Source: a virus
Virus record (IMG/VR): IMGVR_UViG_3300025097_002015
Location: 1 to 28,845 of that record
Direction: 5' to 3' (one strand)
DNA length: 28,845 bases
Part shown: piece after piece, positions 1-7,953 of the stretch
How the letters are laid out: each line of letters begins with the position of its first letter
How positions within the stretch are numbered: the stretch's first letter is position 1
Notes under the pieces: model-generated
Told to the model about the DNA's origin: nothing
The model's input: the letters and a program-made list of their open reading frames with translations, nothing else
Database searches by the model: none
Position numbers and translations under genes: made by a program

Positions 1-747
1 GGCAACGGTGTCTGGATCTCTGTTGGTCAAGCGGGAGAGTTGCACCGCTCCACGGATGGCGCGTCATGGACACGGATCGACCTATCCGCCACCGGCCAGA
101 ATGTTGCTGGCTGGACCAACACCGTCGAGATCTACGAGGTAGTCACAGATGGTGCCGGGAACTGGATGTGCTGCCAAGGCGCGAACATATTCGGCAGCAC
201 GGATGACGGTGCCACATGGGCACGGCTGGTTCAACTGGATGATGCTGGCGGACTAAACATCGGAGCCGGGTTCACGGCCACTTCGATGGCATACACTGCC
301 AGCCGATGGTCTGTGTATCTCTGGGCCAAGAGCCCGAACCGGACCCTGGTGTGCCATGCCGCAGCGGCGGATCCGGCTGCCTGGGCCATCTGCACAGTTG
401 ATGGCAGTCCCCCAAGCGGCCAAGCCCTGATTGGCAAGCTGGCCCGCCGCATGGCTGGTGGCGACGGTACGGTGATCATCACCTATGCCAACGCCATCTC
501 ACGGAGCACGGACGGTGGCCAGGATTGGACCCTAACCAACGGCACCCTGCCCCGGATGGACGCGCGCGATGTGGCCACCGATGGGCAGGGGAACTGGGTC
601 ATAGTCCACGACGCTGGCCGGATCTCCGTCAACACCAACGATGGGGCCCCCGGTTCCTGGGCCGAGCAGACCGGTGGCCAACTTCTATTCCCCAGCAGCA
701 CCGAGAACATCGAGGCCGTTGCCATGAATGTTCCGTTGCCCGTATAG
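1..747 (+). CDS. Asp-box (BNR-like) beta-propeller repeat protein, 5'-truncated; probable tail/appendage protein
   Basis: The reading frame is open from base 1, so the true start lies outside the window; the TTG at 40 is only an internal codon. The visible 248 residues hold about four repeats with an aromatic strand (GNWM, GNWV) followed by an Asp-box-like S-T-D-G/D-G-x-x-W turn (STDGASW, STDDGATW, STDGGQDW). This is the pattern of sialidase/Ycf48-type beta-propellers, common in phage tail and adhesin proteins. There is no catalytic signature, so a structural or receptor-binding role is inferred. The gene is visibly GC-richer, with G/C-ending codons, than its downstream relative and the rest of the contig. 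It ends 14 bp before the next gene, a second protein of the same architecture. The family is reasonably clear; the exact role is not. Confidence 0.7.
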   Translation, partial: GNGVWISVGQAGELHRSTDGASWTRIDLSATGQNVAGWTNTVEIYEVVTDGAGNWMCCQGANIFGSTDDGATWARLVQLDDAGGLNIGAGFTATSMAYTASRWSVYLWAKSPNRTLVCHAAAADPAAWAICTVDGSPPSGQALIGKLARRMAGGDGTVIITYANAISRSTDGGQDWTLTNGTLPRMDARDVATDGQGNWVIVHDAGRISVNTNDGAPGSWAEQTGGQLLFPSSTENIEAVAMNVPLPV

Positions 748-761
748 AGGTCGACACCATT

Positions 762-1898
762 ATGGCAATTAGTAAATTTAGCGGCATAGCTTGGGACGAC
801 ATAGCAGAAGTTGATGGCATTGCGAAAGCTAGCATTGCAGAAATTGGGGGCTCGGCCGCGCCGGCCACTGCTGGCGGCGCCACTACATGTGTTATTGGTT
901 CGCAAGATGGATACTTTGCTTGGTCCACAGGCTCGGCCGATGGTTGGGCCGCCAGCACATGGCATTTTTATAGAACCGCTAGAACCGCTGATGATGTTAA
1001 TGATCTTGATTATGGGTTAGATAATCTTGGCAATCCATTTTGGATGTGTACTATTAATAAAACCGCACGTCCTACCTATTATTCTACTTCATCGGTGCCC
1101 AAGACGGGTTCTAACTGGGGCGAACAGAATACTATCGGCAAAACCGGCTACGGCATAACATATGGTATCAACGCCAATGCTGGCATTGCAAACTGGGTTG
1201 TGACTGGAGATGATTGCAGAATAGCAGAAGTTACAAATAACCCGCCCGAAACAGCCGGCAACTGGACGAAAACGAACAGGATGACTAGCGGGTTCTCCTC
1301 TCGTGCAGAGGTACGAGATGTGGCCTTTAACAATGATGGTGATAACCCCATCTTTGTTGCTGTGACAAATAATGGTCGTATTGCTAGCAGCCCTTCAGCC
1401 GCCGATGGAACGTGGACGGTCAGACAAGCAGCTGGTGACACCGACACTGCCCTTTGGCGTGTAGTACACGGAAATGGGGTATGGGTTGCTTGTGGGTACT
1501 ACGGGAATATGAAGCATATGACCGGCTCGGCAAACGGTGAAACGTGGGGAACCATGAACTTGCCATCCGGCGATCCCACCAGGACGATGTATGGAGCAGC
1601 AAATGATGGCGGCAACAACTGGGTTATGGTTGGCGCCCTCGGATATGTTTGGAGAAGTTCAGATAATGCGGTGTCATGGACAGAATCACAAATAGCCAAT
1701 AGCGAGGACGGTAATTCAACTATATATGACGTGGCCTATGATGGTGCGGGAACATGGGTTGCCTGTGGTCAGGCCTCTGAAATATGGACAAGCACAGACA
1801 ATGGCGCCAATTGGACAAATTTAATTGACGTGGCCGGCGACTGGGCCTATGATGCATATCAAAATTTCATGGCTATCTCGTTTAACAGGATAGCATAG
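762..1898 (+). CDS. Asp-box (BNR-like) beta-propeller protein, probable tail/appendage protein
   Basis: The protein has 378 residues. The frame is open further upstream (ATG at 525), but that stretch is the +2 shadow of the preceding gene; ATG 762 starts a typical phage N-terminus (FSGIAWDDIAEVDGIAKASI) with two short I-x-x-V/I-D/G-G repeats, often found at the start of phage tail repeat proteins. About six propeller-type repeats follow, with strands such as NWVVTGDD, VWVACGYYG, NWVMVGALG and TWVACGQAS, each leading to an S-T/S-D-N-x-x-x-W turn (SSDNAVSW, STDNGANW). It resembles the upstream gene in design but is much more AT-rich. Likely a virion surface or tail component; no enzymatic motif is visible. 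Confidence 0.68.
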   Translation: MAISKFSGIAWDDIAEVDGIAKASIAEIGGSAAPATAGGATTCVIGSQDGYFAWSTGSADGWAASTWHFYRTARTADDVNDLDYGLDNLGNPFWMCTINKTARPTYYSTSSVPKTGSNWGEQNTIGKTGYGITYGINANAGIANWVVTGDDCRIAEVTNNPPETAGNWTKTNRMTSGFSSRAEVRDVAFNNDGDNPIFVAVTNNGRIASSPSAADGTWTVRQAAGDTDTALWRVVHGNGVWVACGYYGNMKHMTGSANGETWGTMNLPSGDPTRTMYGAANDGGNNWVMVGALGYVWRSSDNAVSWTESQIANSEDGNSTIYDVAYDGAGTWVACGQASEIWTSTDNGANWTNLIDVAGDWAYDAYQNFMAISFNRIA

Positions 1899-1937
1899 GA
1901 ACAATTAATACATGGCGTTGGAACGAGGTAATCAATT

Positions 1938-2015
1938 ATGAAAACAGTAACACAAGAAATCGCTGATTACGTTAATCAAATTATTTGTTTGCTTTCCCGA
2001 CAACATGTGTTATAA
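1938..2015 (+). CDS. possible 25-residue small ORF in the intergenic region
   Basis: A 26-codon frame (MKTVTQEIADYV...SRQHVL) lies in the 200-bp gap between the tail gene and the recombinase. It has a GAGG at 1925-1928 nine bases before the ATG, an acceptable ribosome site. Its stop overlaps the -10 box of the next promoter, so it would be read only on transcripts coming through from upstream. It may be a real small gene, the stub of a decayed gene, or chance. I recognise no family and there is no codon-level evidence at this length. Confidence 0.2.
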   Translation: MKTVTQEIADYVNQIICLLSRQHVL

Positions 2016-2016
2016 T
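1989..2016 (+). promoter_or_regulatory. sigma70-type promoter with extended -10, upstream of the recombinase gene
   Basis: A perfect extended -10 (TGT followed by TATAAT at 2011-2016) is preceded by a weak -35 (TTGCTT at 1989-1994) with a 16-bp spacer. An extended -10 tolerates a poor -35. The predicted start of transcription, about seven bases after the -10, falls near 2023, leaving an A-rich leader of about 80 bases before the recombinase ATG at 2103. Confidence 0.6.
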
Positions 2017-2022
2017 TAATAT

Positions 2023-2038
2023 GACATCGAGAGATGTC
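2023..2038 (+). other. perfect stem-loop at the predicted mRNA 5' end
   Basis: GACATC-GAGA-GATGTC forms a 6-bp stem with a 4-base GAGA loop (GNRA type). It starts almost exactly where transcription from the upstream extended -10 promoter should begin. It has no following U-run, so it is not a terminator. A 5'-terminal hairpin commonly protects mRNA from decay; that role is inferred here. Confidence 0.5.
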
Positions 2039-2102
2039 GCTTGTTAAAATAAAGAAAAGAAAAATAAAGACAAGTAACATAACAAAGATAAGGAGAAACG
2101 TT

Positions 2103-3227
2103 ATGGCAAAAGCCAAAGCGGGTCGTGTATCTATGCACGACCTAATGAAATTAGTGAATAAAAAAGCCGGCAGAGAGGTGGCCCATGATCTTACCGGTGA
2201 TAACCCAACAGAAGTAAAAGAATGGATTCCAACTGGCTCCCGCTGGCTTGATTCTATTGTTTGCAAGGGCCGCGTAGCAGGTATACCAGTAGGCAAGGTC
2301 ACAGAGATTGCAGGGTTACAATCCACCGGCAAATCATATATGGCAGCTCAGGTTGCGGCAAACGCCCAGAAGCAGGGCAAGCTTGTTGTTTATTTTGATT
2401 CTGAGTCAGCTATCGACCCAGATTTTTTAGAGCGCGCAGGGTGTGATCTAGAGCGATTAATGTACATTCAAGCTAGTTCCGTCGAGTTTGTTTTGGAGAC
2501 AATTGAAGAACTTCTTGGGGCGACTGATGATCAGTTAGTGTTTATTTGGGATTCTCTTGCCTTCACGCCCTCAGTTTCCGATGTAGAGGGAGATTTTAAT
2601 CCACAATCAACAGTTGCCACAAAGGCACGTATCCTTGCCAAGGGGATGTCAAAGCTTGTAATTCCGATTGCAGACAAGAAGGCGACATTCATTGTCTTAA
2701 ACCAGCTTAAGACAAATATTCCCCATGGCCCAATGGCGCGCCAAATTGCAATGACAACGCCTTATATTACACCCGGAGGCAAGGCAATGCACTACTCGTA
2801 TTCTTTGCGTATTTGGCTTACTGGCCGCAAAGCTAAGGCAGCTGCAGTGTTAGACGAGAAGGGTTTTAAAATTGGCTCTGAAGTTAAGGTGAAGCTAGAA
2901 AAGTCTCGCTTTGGCACAGAAGGCAGAAATTGTACTTTTCGTATTATGTGGGGAGTACAAGATATTGGTATTCAAGATCAAGAATCGTGGTTTGACGCTG
3001 TAAAGAGTTCAAAGCACTTGGCCTCTGCCGGCGCATGGTATACTCTTACAATGGGAGATTATACAAAGAAATTTCAACCATCTAAGTGGACCGAGCTTGT
3101 CAAAACTGATCCCGAGTTTCGTACAAAGATTTTGGAGCTTATGGACTTGGAGGTGGTGCAAAAATTCGATAAACGTGAAGGTACCGCCGCCGACTTCTAC
3201 GATGATGAAGAAACGGCTGCGAAGTAA
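2103..3227 (+). CDS. uvsX: UvsX/RecA-like recombinase
   Basis: ATP-dependent strand-exchange protein of 374 residues, within the usual size for RecA/UvsX. It would coat single-stranded DNA and drive recombination-dependent replication and repair of phage DNA. The Walker A motif is G-L-Q-S-T-G-K-S (residues 71-78); Walker B is the hydrophobic strand ending LVFIWDS. The RecA-core features VVYFDSE and a QLKTNI loop followed by TPGGKA are all present. The ATG at 2103 was chosen over the in-frame ATG 2034 because AAGGAG at 2090-2095 sits seven bases before it and the extra 23 residues are lysine-rich leader translation. The C-terminus is acidic (DDEE), as in many ssDNA-metabolism proteins. It is followed at 14 bp by a flap nuclease and then the helicase, so it opens a replication/recombination cluster. 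Whether to call it recA or uvsX needs a tree. Confidence 0.92.
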   Translation: MAKAKAGRVSMHDLMKLVNKKAGREVAHDLTGDNPTEVKEWIPTGSRWLDSIVCKGRVAGIPVGKVTEIAGLQSTGKSYMAAQVAANAQKQGKLVVYFDSESAIDPDFLERAGCDLERLMYIQASSVEFVLETIEELLGATDDQLVFIWDSLAFTPSVSDVEGDFNPQSTVATKARILAKGMSKLVIPIADKKATFIVLNQLKTNIPHGPMARQIAMTTPYITPGGKAMHYSYSLRIWLTGRKAKAAAVLDEKGFKIGSEVKVKLEKSRFGTEGRNCTFRIMWGVQDIGIQDQESWFDAVKSSKHLASAGAWYTLTMGDYTKKFQPSKWTELVKTDPEFRTKILELMDLEVVQKFDKREGTAADFYDDEETAAK

Positions 3228-3241
3228 TATAGGCGATCACA

Positions 3242-4231
3242 TTGAATAACAACAAAAGAGTATTAATTGTAGATGCCCTCAACATGTATCTGAGAGCCTA
3301 TATTGTAGATCCAAGCTTATCGCGCCATGGACAGCCCATAGGAGGTCTTAAAGGTTCTCTAAAGATTTTACAAAAGCTTGTAAGAACAACAAAGCCAGAT
3401 AATATTATAATAACATGGGATGGGCCGGATGGCTCCCGCAAGCGAAAAACCATGGACAAAAATTATAAGGCCGGCAGAAAGCCCATCCGGCTAAATCGCG
3501 CATTTCACAATCTCACAGATGACGAAGAAATGCAGAATAAAATTTGGCAGCAAAGCCGTCTAATCGAATATCTAAATGAAATGCCGATTATGCAAACTAT
3601 GTTGCCAGAGATTGAAGCGGATGATGTGATCTCTTATGTATGTAGCATGGAACACTACAAGGGCTGGCAAAAAATTATTGTTTCTAATGATAGGGACTTT
3701 ATGCAAGTTTGCGATGAAGAAACGGTTCTATGGCGCCCCACAAAGGACGAATTTTTAAACATAAATCGTATAGTAGAACAGACTGGTGTTCATCCAACCA
3801 ATATGGCACTCGCAAGAGCAATTATTGGCGATACCTCTGATAACCTCCCCGGCGTTAAGGGTGCGGGATTCGCCACGGTAGCTAAGCGATTAAGCTTTCT
3901 ATCGGAAGAAAAAACTTATACTATTGATGACGTAACTGGGTATTGCGCCGAGCAAGCAGAAAATAACAAATTAAAGTTTTTTTCTAATATTTGCGAGAAT
4001 AAAGATCTTATTGAACATAACTATAAAATGATGCAGTTATACGCTCCCCAGATGTCGATTCAGTCTAAAATGCAAGTTAAGGAATCTATAGAAAACTTTG
4101 AATTTACCTTTAATAAAACAGGTATTCTTAAGATGATGATTGATGATGGCTTTGGTGAACTAAATTGGGAAGATCTTAAAGTTCACTTAAACAAAGTCGT
4201 TAATGAGTGTGTTGACAATGCAGTCGAATAA
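3242..4231 (+). CDS. 5'-3' exonuclease / FEN-family nuclease (T4 RNase H-like)
   Basis: Structure-specific 5' nuclease of 329 residues, expected to remove RNA primers and 5' flaps at the replication fork. The metal-binding acidic residues of the FEN fold are all visible: D11 in LIVDALNMYLRAY, D60 in ITWDGPDGSRKRK, E125/D127/D128 in EIEADDV, D150 and D152 in SNDRDF, and D197/D200 in IIGDTSDNLPGVKGAG, the last leading into the helix-three-turn DNA-binding region. The start is a TTG, with AGG at 3231-3233 eight bases upstream; no ATG fits without losing the D11 strand. Its place between recombinase and helicase matches the role. No polymerase domain is fused, unlike bacterial PolA. Confidence 0.9.
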   Translation: MNNNKRVLIVDALNMYLRAYIVDPSLSRHGQPIGGLKGSLKILQKLVRTTKPDNIIITWDGPDGSRKRKTMDKNYKAGRKPIRLNRAFHNLTDDEEMQNKIWQQSRLIEYLNEMPIMQTMLPEIEADDVISYVCSMEHYKGWQKIIVSNDRDFMQVCDEETVLWRPTKDEFLNINRIVEQTGVHPTNMALARAIIGDTSDNLPGVKGAGFATVAKRLSFLSEEKTYTIDDVTGYCAEQAENNKLKFFSNICENKDLIEHNYKMMQLYAPQMSIQSKMQVKESIENFEFTFNKTGILKMMIDDGFGELNWEDLKVHLNKVVNECVDNAVE

Positions 4232-4245
4232 AGTTTGCGCTCGCC

Positions 4246-4273
4246 TTGACTTTAGGCCATCAGAGGTTATATT
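4246..4273 (+). promoter_or_regulatory. sigma70-type promoter for the helicase-RNR operon
   Basis: TTGACT (4246-4251), a 16-bp spacer and TATATT (4268-4273) give a good housekeeping-sigma promoter. The start of transcription would fall near 4280, about 18 bases before the helicase ATG. It lies in one of the few real gaps between genes. Confidence 0.55.
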
Positions 4274-4297
4274 TATTACACAGAAAAGAGGCGTAAG

Positions 4298-5689
4298 ATG
4301 CTTTCAGAAAAAGTAGACTTTGGAAGGTATGGCAAGACCTTTCAAGAAGGACTTGTTCAATTAATATTTGAGGACCGACCATTTGCGGATCAGATAACTG
4401 AAGTGCTCGACGTAAGCTTTTTAGAATTAGAATATCTACGTGTATTCGTTAGTAAAATTTTGCATTATCGTGCAAAATATGCTAAGCATCCATCGGCTGA
4501 GGCTCTAATCACCATTCTTCGCACCGAGCTTGACAGCGAAGACGAAGTAGTACAGCAGCAGGCCCGCGATTATTTTGCGCGCATACATTCAAAAGAAATC
4601 AGCGAAGTCGATTATATTAAAGAGACTTCATTAGAATTTTGTAGAAAGCAAAAATTAAAAGAAGCGATGATCGAGTCAGTAAATCTCTTGCAATCGTGCT
4701 CCTTTGACGAGATATCTACAGTAATCAACGACGCGTTAAAGCTGGGCTCAGACAACAATTTTGGTTATGATTATCTAGCTGATTTTGAAGAAAGATTCAA
4801 ACCCAAATTTAGAAAGCCGGTCACTACTGGATGGAACGAAGTTGACAATATATGTAATGGCGGCCTAGGCAAAAGCGAGCTTGGAGTTGTAATCGCCCCT
4901 ACCGGTGCCGGCAAGAGTATGGTTCTGGTGCACCTAGGGGCACAGGCCCTGCAAGAGGGCAAAAACGTTATTCACTATACCCTAGAATTACAGGACACAG
5001 TTGTCGCTTCGAGATACGATAGTTGTATTACTAGCTATCCACTTTCTGAATTGATTAATTTTAAAGATGATGTGTATGAACAAGTAAAAAATATCGATGG
5101 CAAACTAATCGTGAAAGAATATCCCACAAAATCTGCCACAACTAATACGATAAAAAACCACCTTTCAAAGCTTTTAAAGCGAGGGATTAGACCAGATGTG
5201 ATTTTAGTTGATTATGCGGATTTGTTGAAGCCCGTGATTGTGCGCAAGGAAAAGAGAAATGAACTGGAGTCTATATACGAAGAATTGAGGGCAATATCAC
5301 AACATTTTGAATGCCCAGTGTGGACAGCTTCGCAGACAAATCGCTCTGGTTTAAATGCCGAGGTGATCACGATGGAGCAAATTTCGGAAGCATTTAATAA
5401 GTGTTTTGTCGCAGATTTTATCTGCACAATTTCGCGAACTATTGAGGACAAACAAAAAAATCAGGGCAAAATGTTCATCGCCAAAAATAGAAATGGACCC
5501 GATGGGATGATCTACGACATATTTATGGATACATCGAATGTTAGTATTAGAATACTTCCAAAGAGGCCAGGCACCATAAACGCAAGCATCCCGATAAACC
5601 CGTTGCCTGTAACAGCCAAAGAACAGAGAAATATACTGCAGAGCAGATACGAAAAATTTAAAAATATAAAAAGGAACAGCGCAGAATGA
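4298..5689 (+). CDS. replicative DNA helicase, DnaB/T4 gp41-like
   Basis: Hexameric 5'-3' replicative helicase of 463 residues. The C-terminal RecA-like motor carries Walker A A-P-T-G-A-G-K-S (200-207), the H1a-like strand HYTLELQ, Walker B VILVDYADLL with D305, the sensor strand VWTASQTNRS, and the arginine-bearing FIAKNRNG segment. The N-terminal 170 residues are helical and acidic and differ from the bacterial DnaB N-domain, as is usual in phage gp41-type enzymes. No primase domain is fused. An AGAGG precedes the ATG. The gene overlaps the RNR start by ATGA, so translation is probably coupled. It presumably works with the DnaE-type polymerase further downstream; I see no separate primase or loader in the window. 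Confidence 0.9.
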   Translation: MLSEKVDFGRYGKTFQEGLVQLIFEDRPFADQITEVLDVSFLELEYLRVFVSKILHYRAKYAKHPSAEALITILRTELDSEDEVVQQQARDYFARIHSKEISEVDYIKETSLEFCRKQKLKEAMIESVNLLQSCSFDEISTVINDALKLGSDNNFGYDYLADFEERFKPKFRKPVTTGWNEVDNICNGGLGKSELGVVIAPTGAGKSMVLVHLGAQALQEGKNVIHYTLELQDTVVASRYDSCITSYPLSELINFKDDVYEQVKNIDGKLIVKEYPTKSATTNTIKNHLSKLLKRGIRPDVILVDYADLLKPVIVRKEKRNELESIYEELRAISQHFECPVWTASQTNRSGLNAEVITMEQISEAFNKCFVADFICTISRTIEDKQKNQGKMFIAKNRNGPDGMIYDIFMDTSNVSIRILPKRPGTINASIPINPLPVTAKEQRNILQSRYEKFKNIKRNSAE

Positions 5690-7650
5690 GAACAATTGAC
5701 AACATCAGAAAATTTAAATTATCAGACACATTTATTGAACAATATAGAGAAAAAGAGGTTCCGTGGGGCCCCCTTGGCTACGTTACATTTAAGAGAACAT
5801 ACGCTCGCCGCCTCAGCGAATTTGATTCTGCCGCGTCCGGCACTGAGGAGTGGTTTCAAACTTGCCGACGTGTTATCGAAGGCATGTTTAATATGCAGAA
5901 ACAACATGTGTTTCTTTTGGGCCTAGAGTGGAATGACAACAAAGCACAGAAGACTGCCAAAGACGCATATGATAGGCTTTTTAATTTAAAATGGACACCA
6001 CCCGGCCGCGGCCTTTGGATGATGGGTACAAAATTTATCGAAGAGCGCACGGCTGCTGGATTATTTAATTGTGCGTTTCGTTCAACAAAGGAATTGGCGT
6101 CAAAGGGAGGGTATTTATTTGCTTGGATGATGGACGCATTAATGGTCGGCATTGGCGTCGGCTTTGACACCCTAGGTGCTGGCACAATAGCCGTTAAAGA
6201 GCCTCAGTGCACAAACGATGTTCATGTTATTGACGATTCACGTGAAGGGTGGGTGAACTCTGTAAAATTATTGCTTGACGGGTATATATTCGGCGCTCAA
6301 GTCCCTAAGTTTGACTACTCGGCGATTCGCCCGGAGGGCGCCCTCATTAAAGGATTTGGAGGTACATCCAGCGGCGCCACGCCGCTCATTGAGTTGCACA
6401 AAAATTTAAAAGAGCTTTACAATAGTCGCATTGGACAACAAATCACATCTGTCGATATTGTAGATACAGAAAACCTTATCGGCCGATGTGTGGTGGCCGG
6501 GAACGTCCGGCGATCTGCAGCGCTAGCAATGGGAAATTATGATGATTTTCATTATTTAGAAATGAAAAATGATCAAGAAAAGCTTTATCACCATAGGTGG
6601 GGATCAAACAATTCCTTTAATGCAGTAGTGGGGATGGACTATACATGGCATGCCGAACAGAGTCAAAAAAATGGCGAGCCCGGATATATTTGGCTTGATA
6701 ATGCACGCACAAGAGGGCGAATGATTGATTCTCCCCGCGATGACGATAGAAATGTTATGGGGTTTAATCCATGTGTGGAACAGCAATTAGAAGACGCAGA
6801 GCTTTGTTGCTTAGTTGAAACTTTCCCTGCCAAACATGATACATTTGAAGACTATCTTAAGACTCTTAAAATTGCATATCTTTATGGAAAAACAGTAACA
6901 TTATCAAATACACACTGGCCCGAAACAAATGCAAAAATGCTTAAAAATCGTCGCATTGGCTTGTCTCAATCTGGAGTTATTCAGGCATTTAATAAACACG
7001 GTCGCCGAGAAATGTTTAATTGGTGCGACAAGGGATATGAACATGTTAAACAACTGGACGAAGAATATTCAGATTGGCTGTGCATTCCGAAGTCTATCCG
7101 CATGACCTCTATTAAGCCATCAGGGACCGTCTCGCTTTTAAATGGCTCAACGCCCGGAATCCACTTCCCGGAAGATGAATATTATATTAGAAGAATTCGG
7201 TTTTCAAAAGATAATGTAATGCTTAAATCTTTGGCAGAAGCAGGCTATAATATAGAAGATGACAAGTACTCTCCGAATACCGTATGTGTAGAATTTCCGG
7301 TACATGAGCCATATTTTCAAAAGGGAAAGCGCGACGTCTCAATGTGGGAACAACTTGAGATTGCCGCTCAATATCAACATTACTGGGCAGATAACTCAGT
7401 TAGTATTACAGTAACTTTTAAGCCAGAGGAGGCTCACCAAATCAAAAGTGCCCTAGAGATGTATGAAACTAGATTAAAGGCAGTTTCCTTTTTAAAATAT
7501 GAAAAAACTGGCTATGAACAGGCCCCTTATGAAGCAATTACGAAAGAAGAATATGAAGAAATGTCTTCGCGAATTAACCCTTTCGCCAGAATTATTTCAA
7601 ATGGTGGTGTTGGAACAAAGTTTTGCGATGGAGAATCTTGCACAATTTAA
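5686..7650 (+). CDS. nrdJ: adenosylcobalamin-dependent ribonucleoside-triphosphate reductase (class II, monomeric)
   Basis: Reduces ribonucleotides to deoxyribonucleotides using B12; 654 residues, shorter than the 739-residue Lactobacillus enzyme. The redox chemistry is visible: C129 in LFNCAFRST, the radical-site block F-N-P-C-V-E-Q with C363 and E365 (N361), and C374, eleven residues after C363, exactly the spacing of the C408/C419 pair in the Lactobacillus RTPR. The C-terminus ends F-C-D-G-E-S-C-T-I with C647/C652, the shuttle pair that passes electrons from thioredoxin. The LETF-type core and the PSGTVSLLNGSTPGIH substrate-binding loop are also present. It needs no separate beta subunit or oxygen. 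Translation starts inside the helicase stop (ATGA). A thioredoxin-like gene at 16.1 kb could supply the electrons. The host or medium must provide cobalamin. Confidence 0.93.
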   Translation: MRTIDNIRKFKLSDTFIEQYREKEVPWGPLGYVTFKRTYARRLSEFDSAASGTEEWFQTCRRVIEGMFNMQKQHVFLLGLEWNDNKAQKTAKDAYDRLFNLKWTPPGRGLWMMGTKFIEERTAAGLFNCAFRSTKELASKGGYLFAWMMDALMVGIGVGFDTLGAGTIAVKEPQCTNDVHVIDDSREGWVNSVKLLLDGYIFGAQVPKFDYSAIRPEGALIKGFGGTSSGATPLIELHKNLKELYNSRIGQQITSVDIVDTENLIGRCVVAGNVRRSAALAMGNYDDFHYLEMKNDQEKLYHHRWGSNNSFNAVVGMDYTWHAEQSQKNGEPGYIWLDNARTRGRMIDSPRDDDRNVMGFNPCVEQQLEDAELCCLVETFPAKHDTFEDYLKTLKIAYLYGKTVTLSNTHWPETNAKMLKNRRIGLSQSGVIQAFNKHGRREMFNWCDKGYEHVKQLDEEYSDWLCIPKSIRMTSIKPSGTVSLLNGSTPGIHFPEDEYYIRRIRFSKDNVMLKSLAEAGYNIEDDKYSPNTVCVEFPVHEPYFQKGKRDVSMWEQLEIAAQYQHYWADNSVSITVTFKPEEAHQIKSALEMYETRLKAVSFLKYEKTGYEQAPYEAITKEEYEEMSSRINPFARIISNGGVGTKFCDGESCTI

Positions 7651-7662
7651 AGGAGACCGAAT

Positions 7663-7941
7663 ATGTTTAAACCAGTTAATCGTTATGTGTTGGTTGAAGA
7701 TATCACAAAGAAAAAGGAACAAGAGACGCCCATGGGCATATTGTTGCCCGATGACTATAAGCCAACCGAAGAGAGATACGTATCTCTTAGAGTGATCGAC
7801 CACGCAGACGACATCCGTTTTCAGTTATCCACAGGTTCGATAATTATTGTTGATCGTAAGATGATCGAACAAATAACTGTGGATAATGGGAAATATTCTA
7901 TTGTACAAGATAATTATATTGTGGGCATAGTGAATGTTTAG
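7663..7941 (+). CDS. groES: GroES-like co-chaperonin (Cpn10)
   Basis: A 92-residue protein fitting the 10-kDa co-chaperonin: N-terminal strand KPVNRYVLVE, a mobile loop containing the hydrophobic tripeptide in PMGILLP that docks on GroEL, then the beta-barrel with GSIIIVDRK and a C-terminal strand YIVGIVNV. Phage co-chaperonins such as T4 gp31 replace host GroES to fold the major capsid protein. AAGGAG sits seven bases before the ATG, and the gene follows RNR at 12 bp. Its likely partner, a complete GroEL, is encoded about 12.4 kb downstream rather than next to it. Sequence conservation in this family is low, so the call rests on the loop, the fold pattern and the length. Confidence 0.75.
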   Translation: MFKPVNRYVLVEDITKKKEQETPMGILLPDDYKPTEERYVSLRVIDHADDIRFQLSTGSIIIVDRKMIEQITVDNGKYSIVQDNYIVGIVNV

Positions 7942-7953
7942 GATACAAAATGA

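Noticed and set aside
525-761. N-terminal extension of the second tail protein to ATG 525
   Set aside because: The stretch is a shifted frame of the preceding Asp-box gene, with H/R/P-rich low-quality translation; the typical phage N-terminus begins at ATG 762.
483-965. 160-residue reverse-strand ORF across the junction of the two tail genes
   Set aside because: Opposite to all other genes, covers two well-supported forward frames and shows no recognisable protein pattern.
1872-1894. Inverted repeat GCTATC/GATAGC at the end of the tail gene as a terminator
   Set aside because: 6-bp stem with an 11-base loop inside coding sequence and no T-run afterwards.
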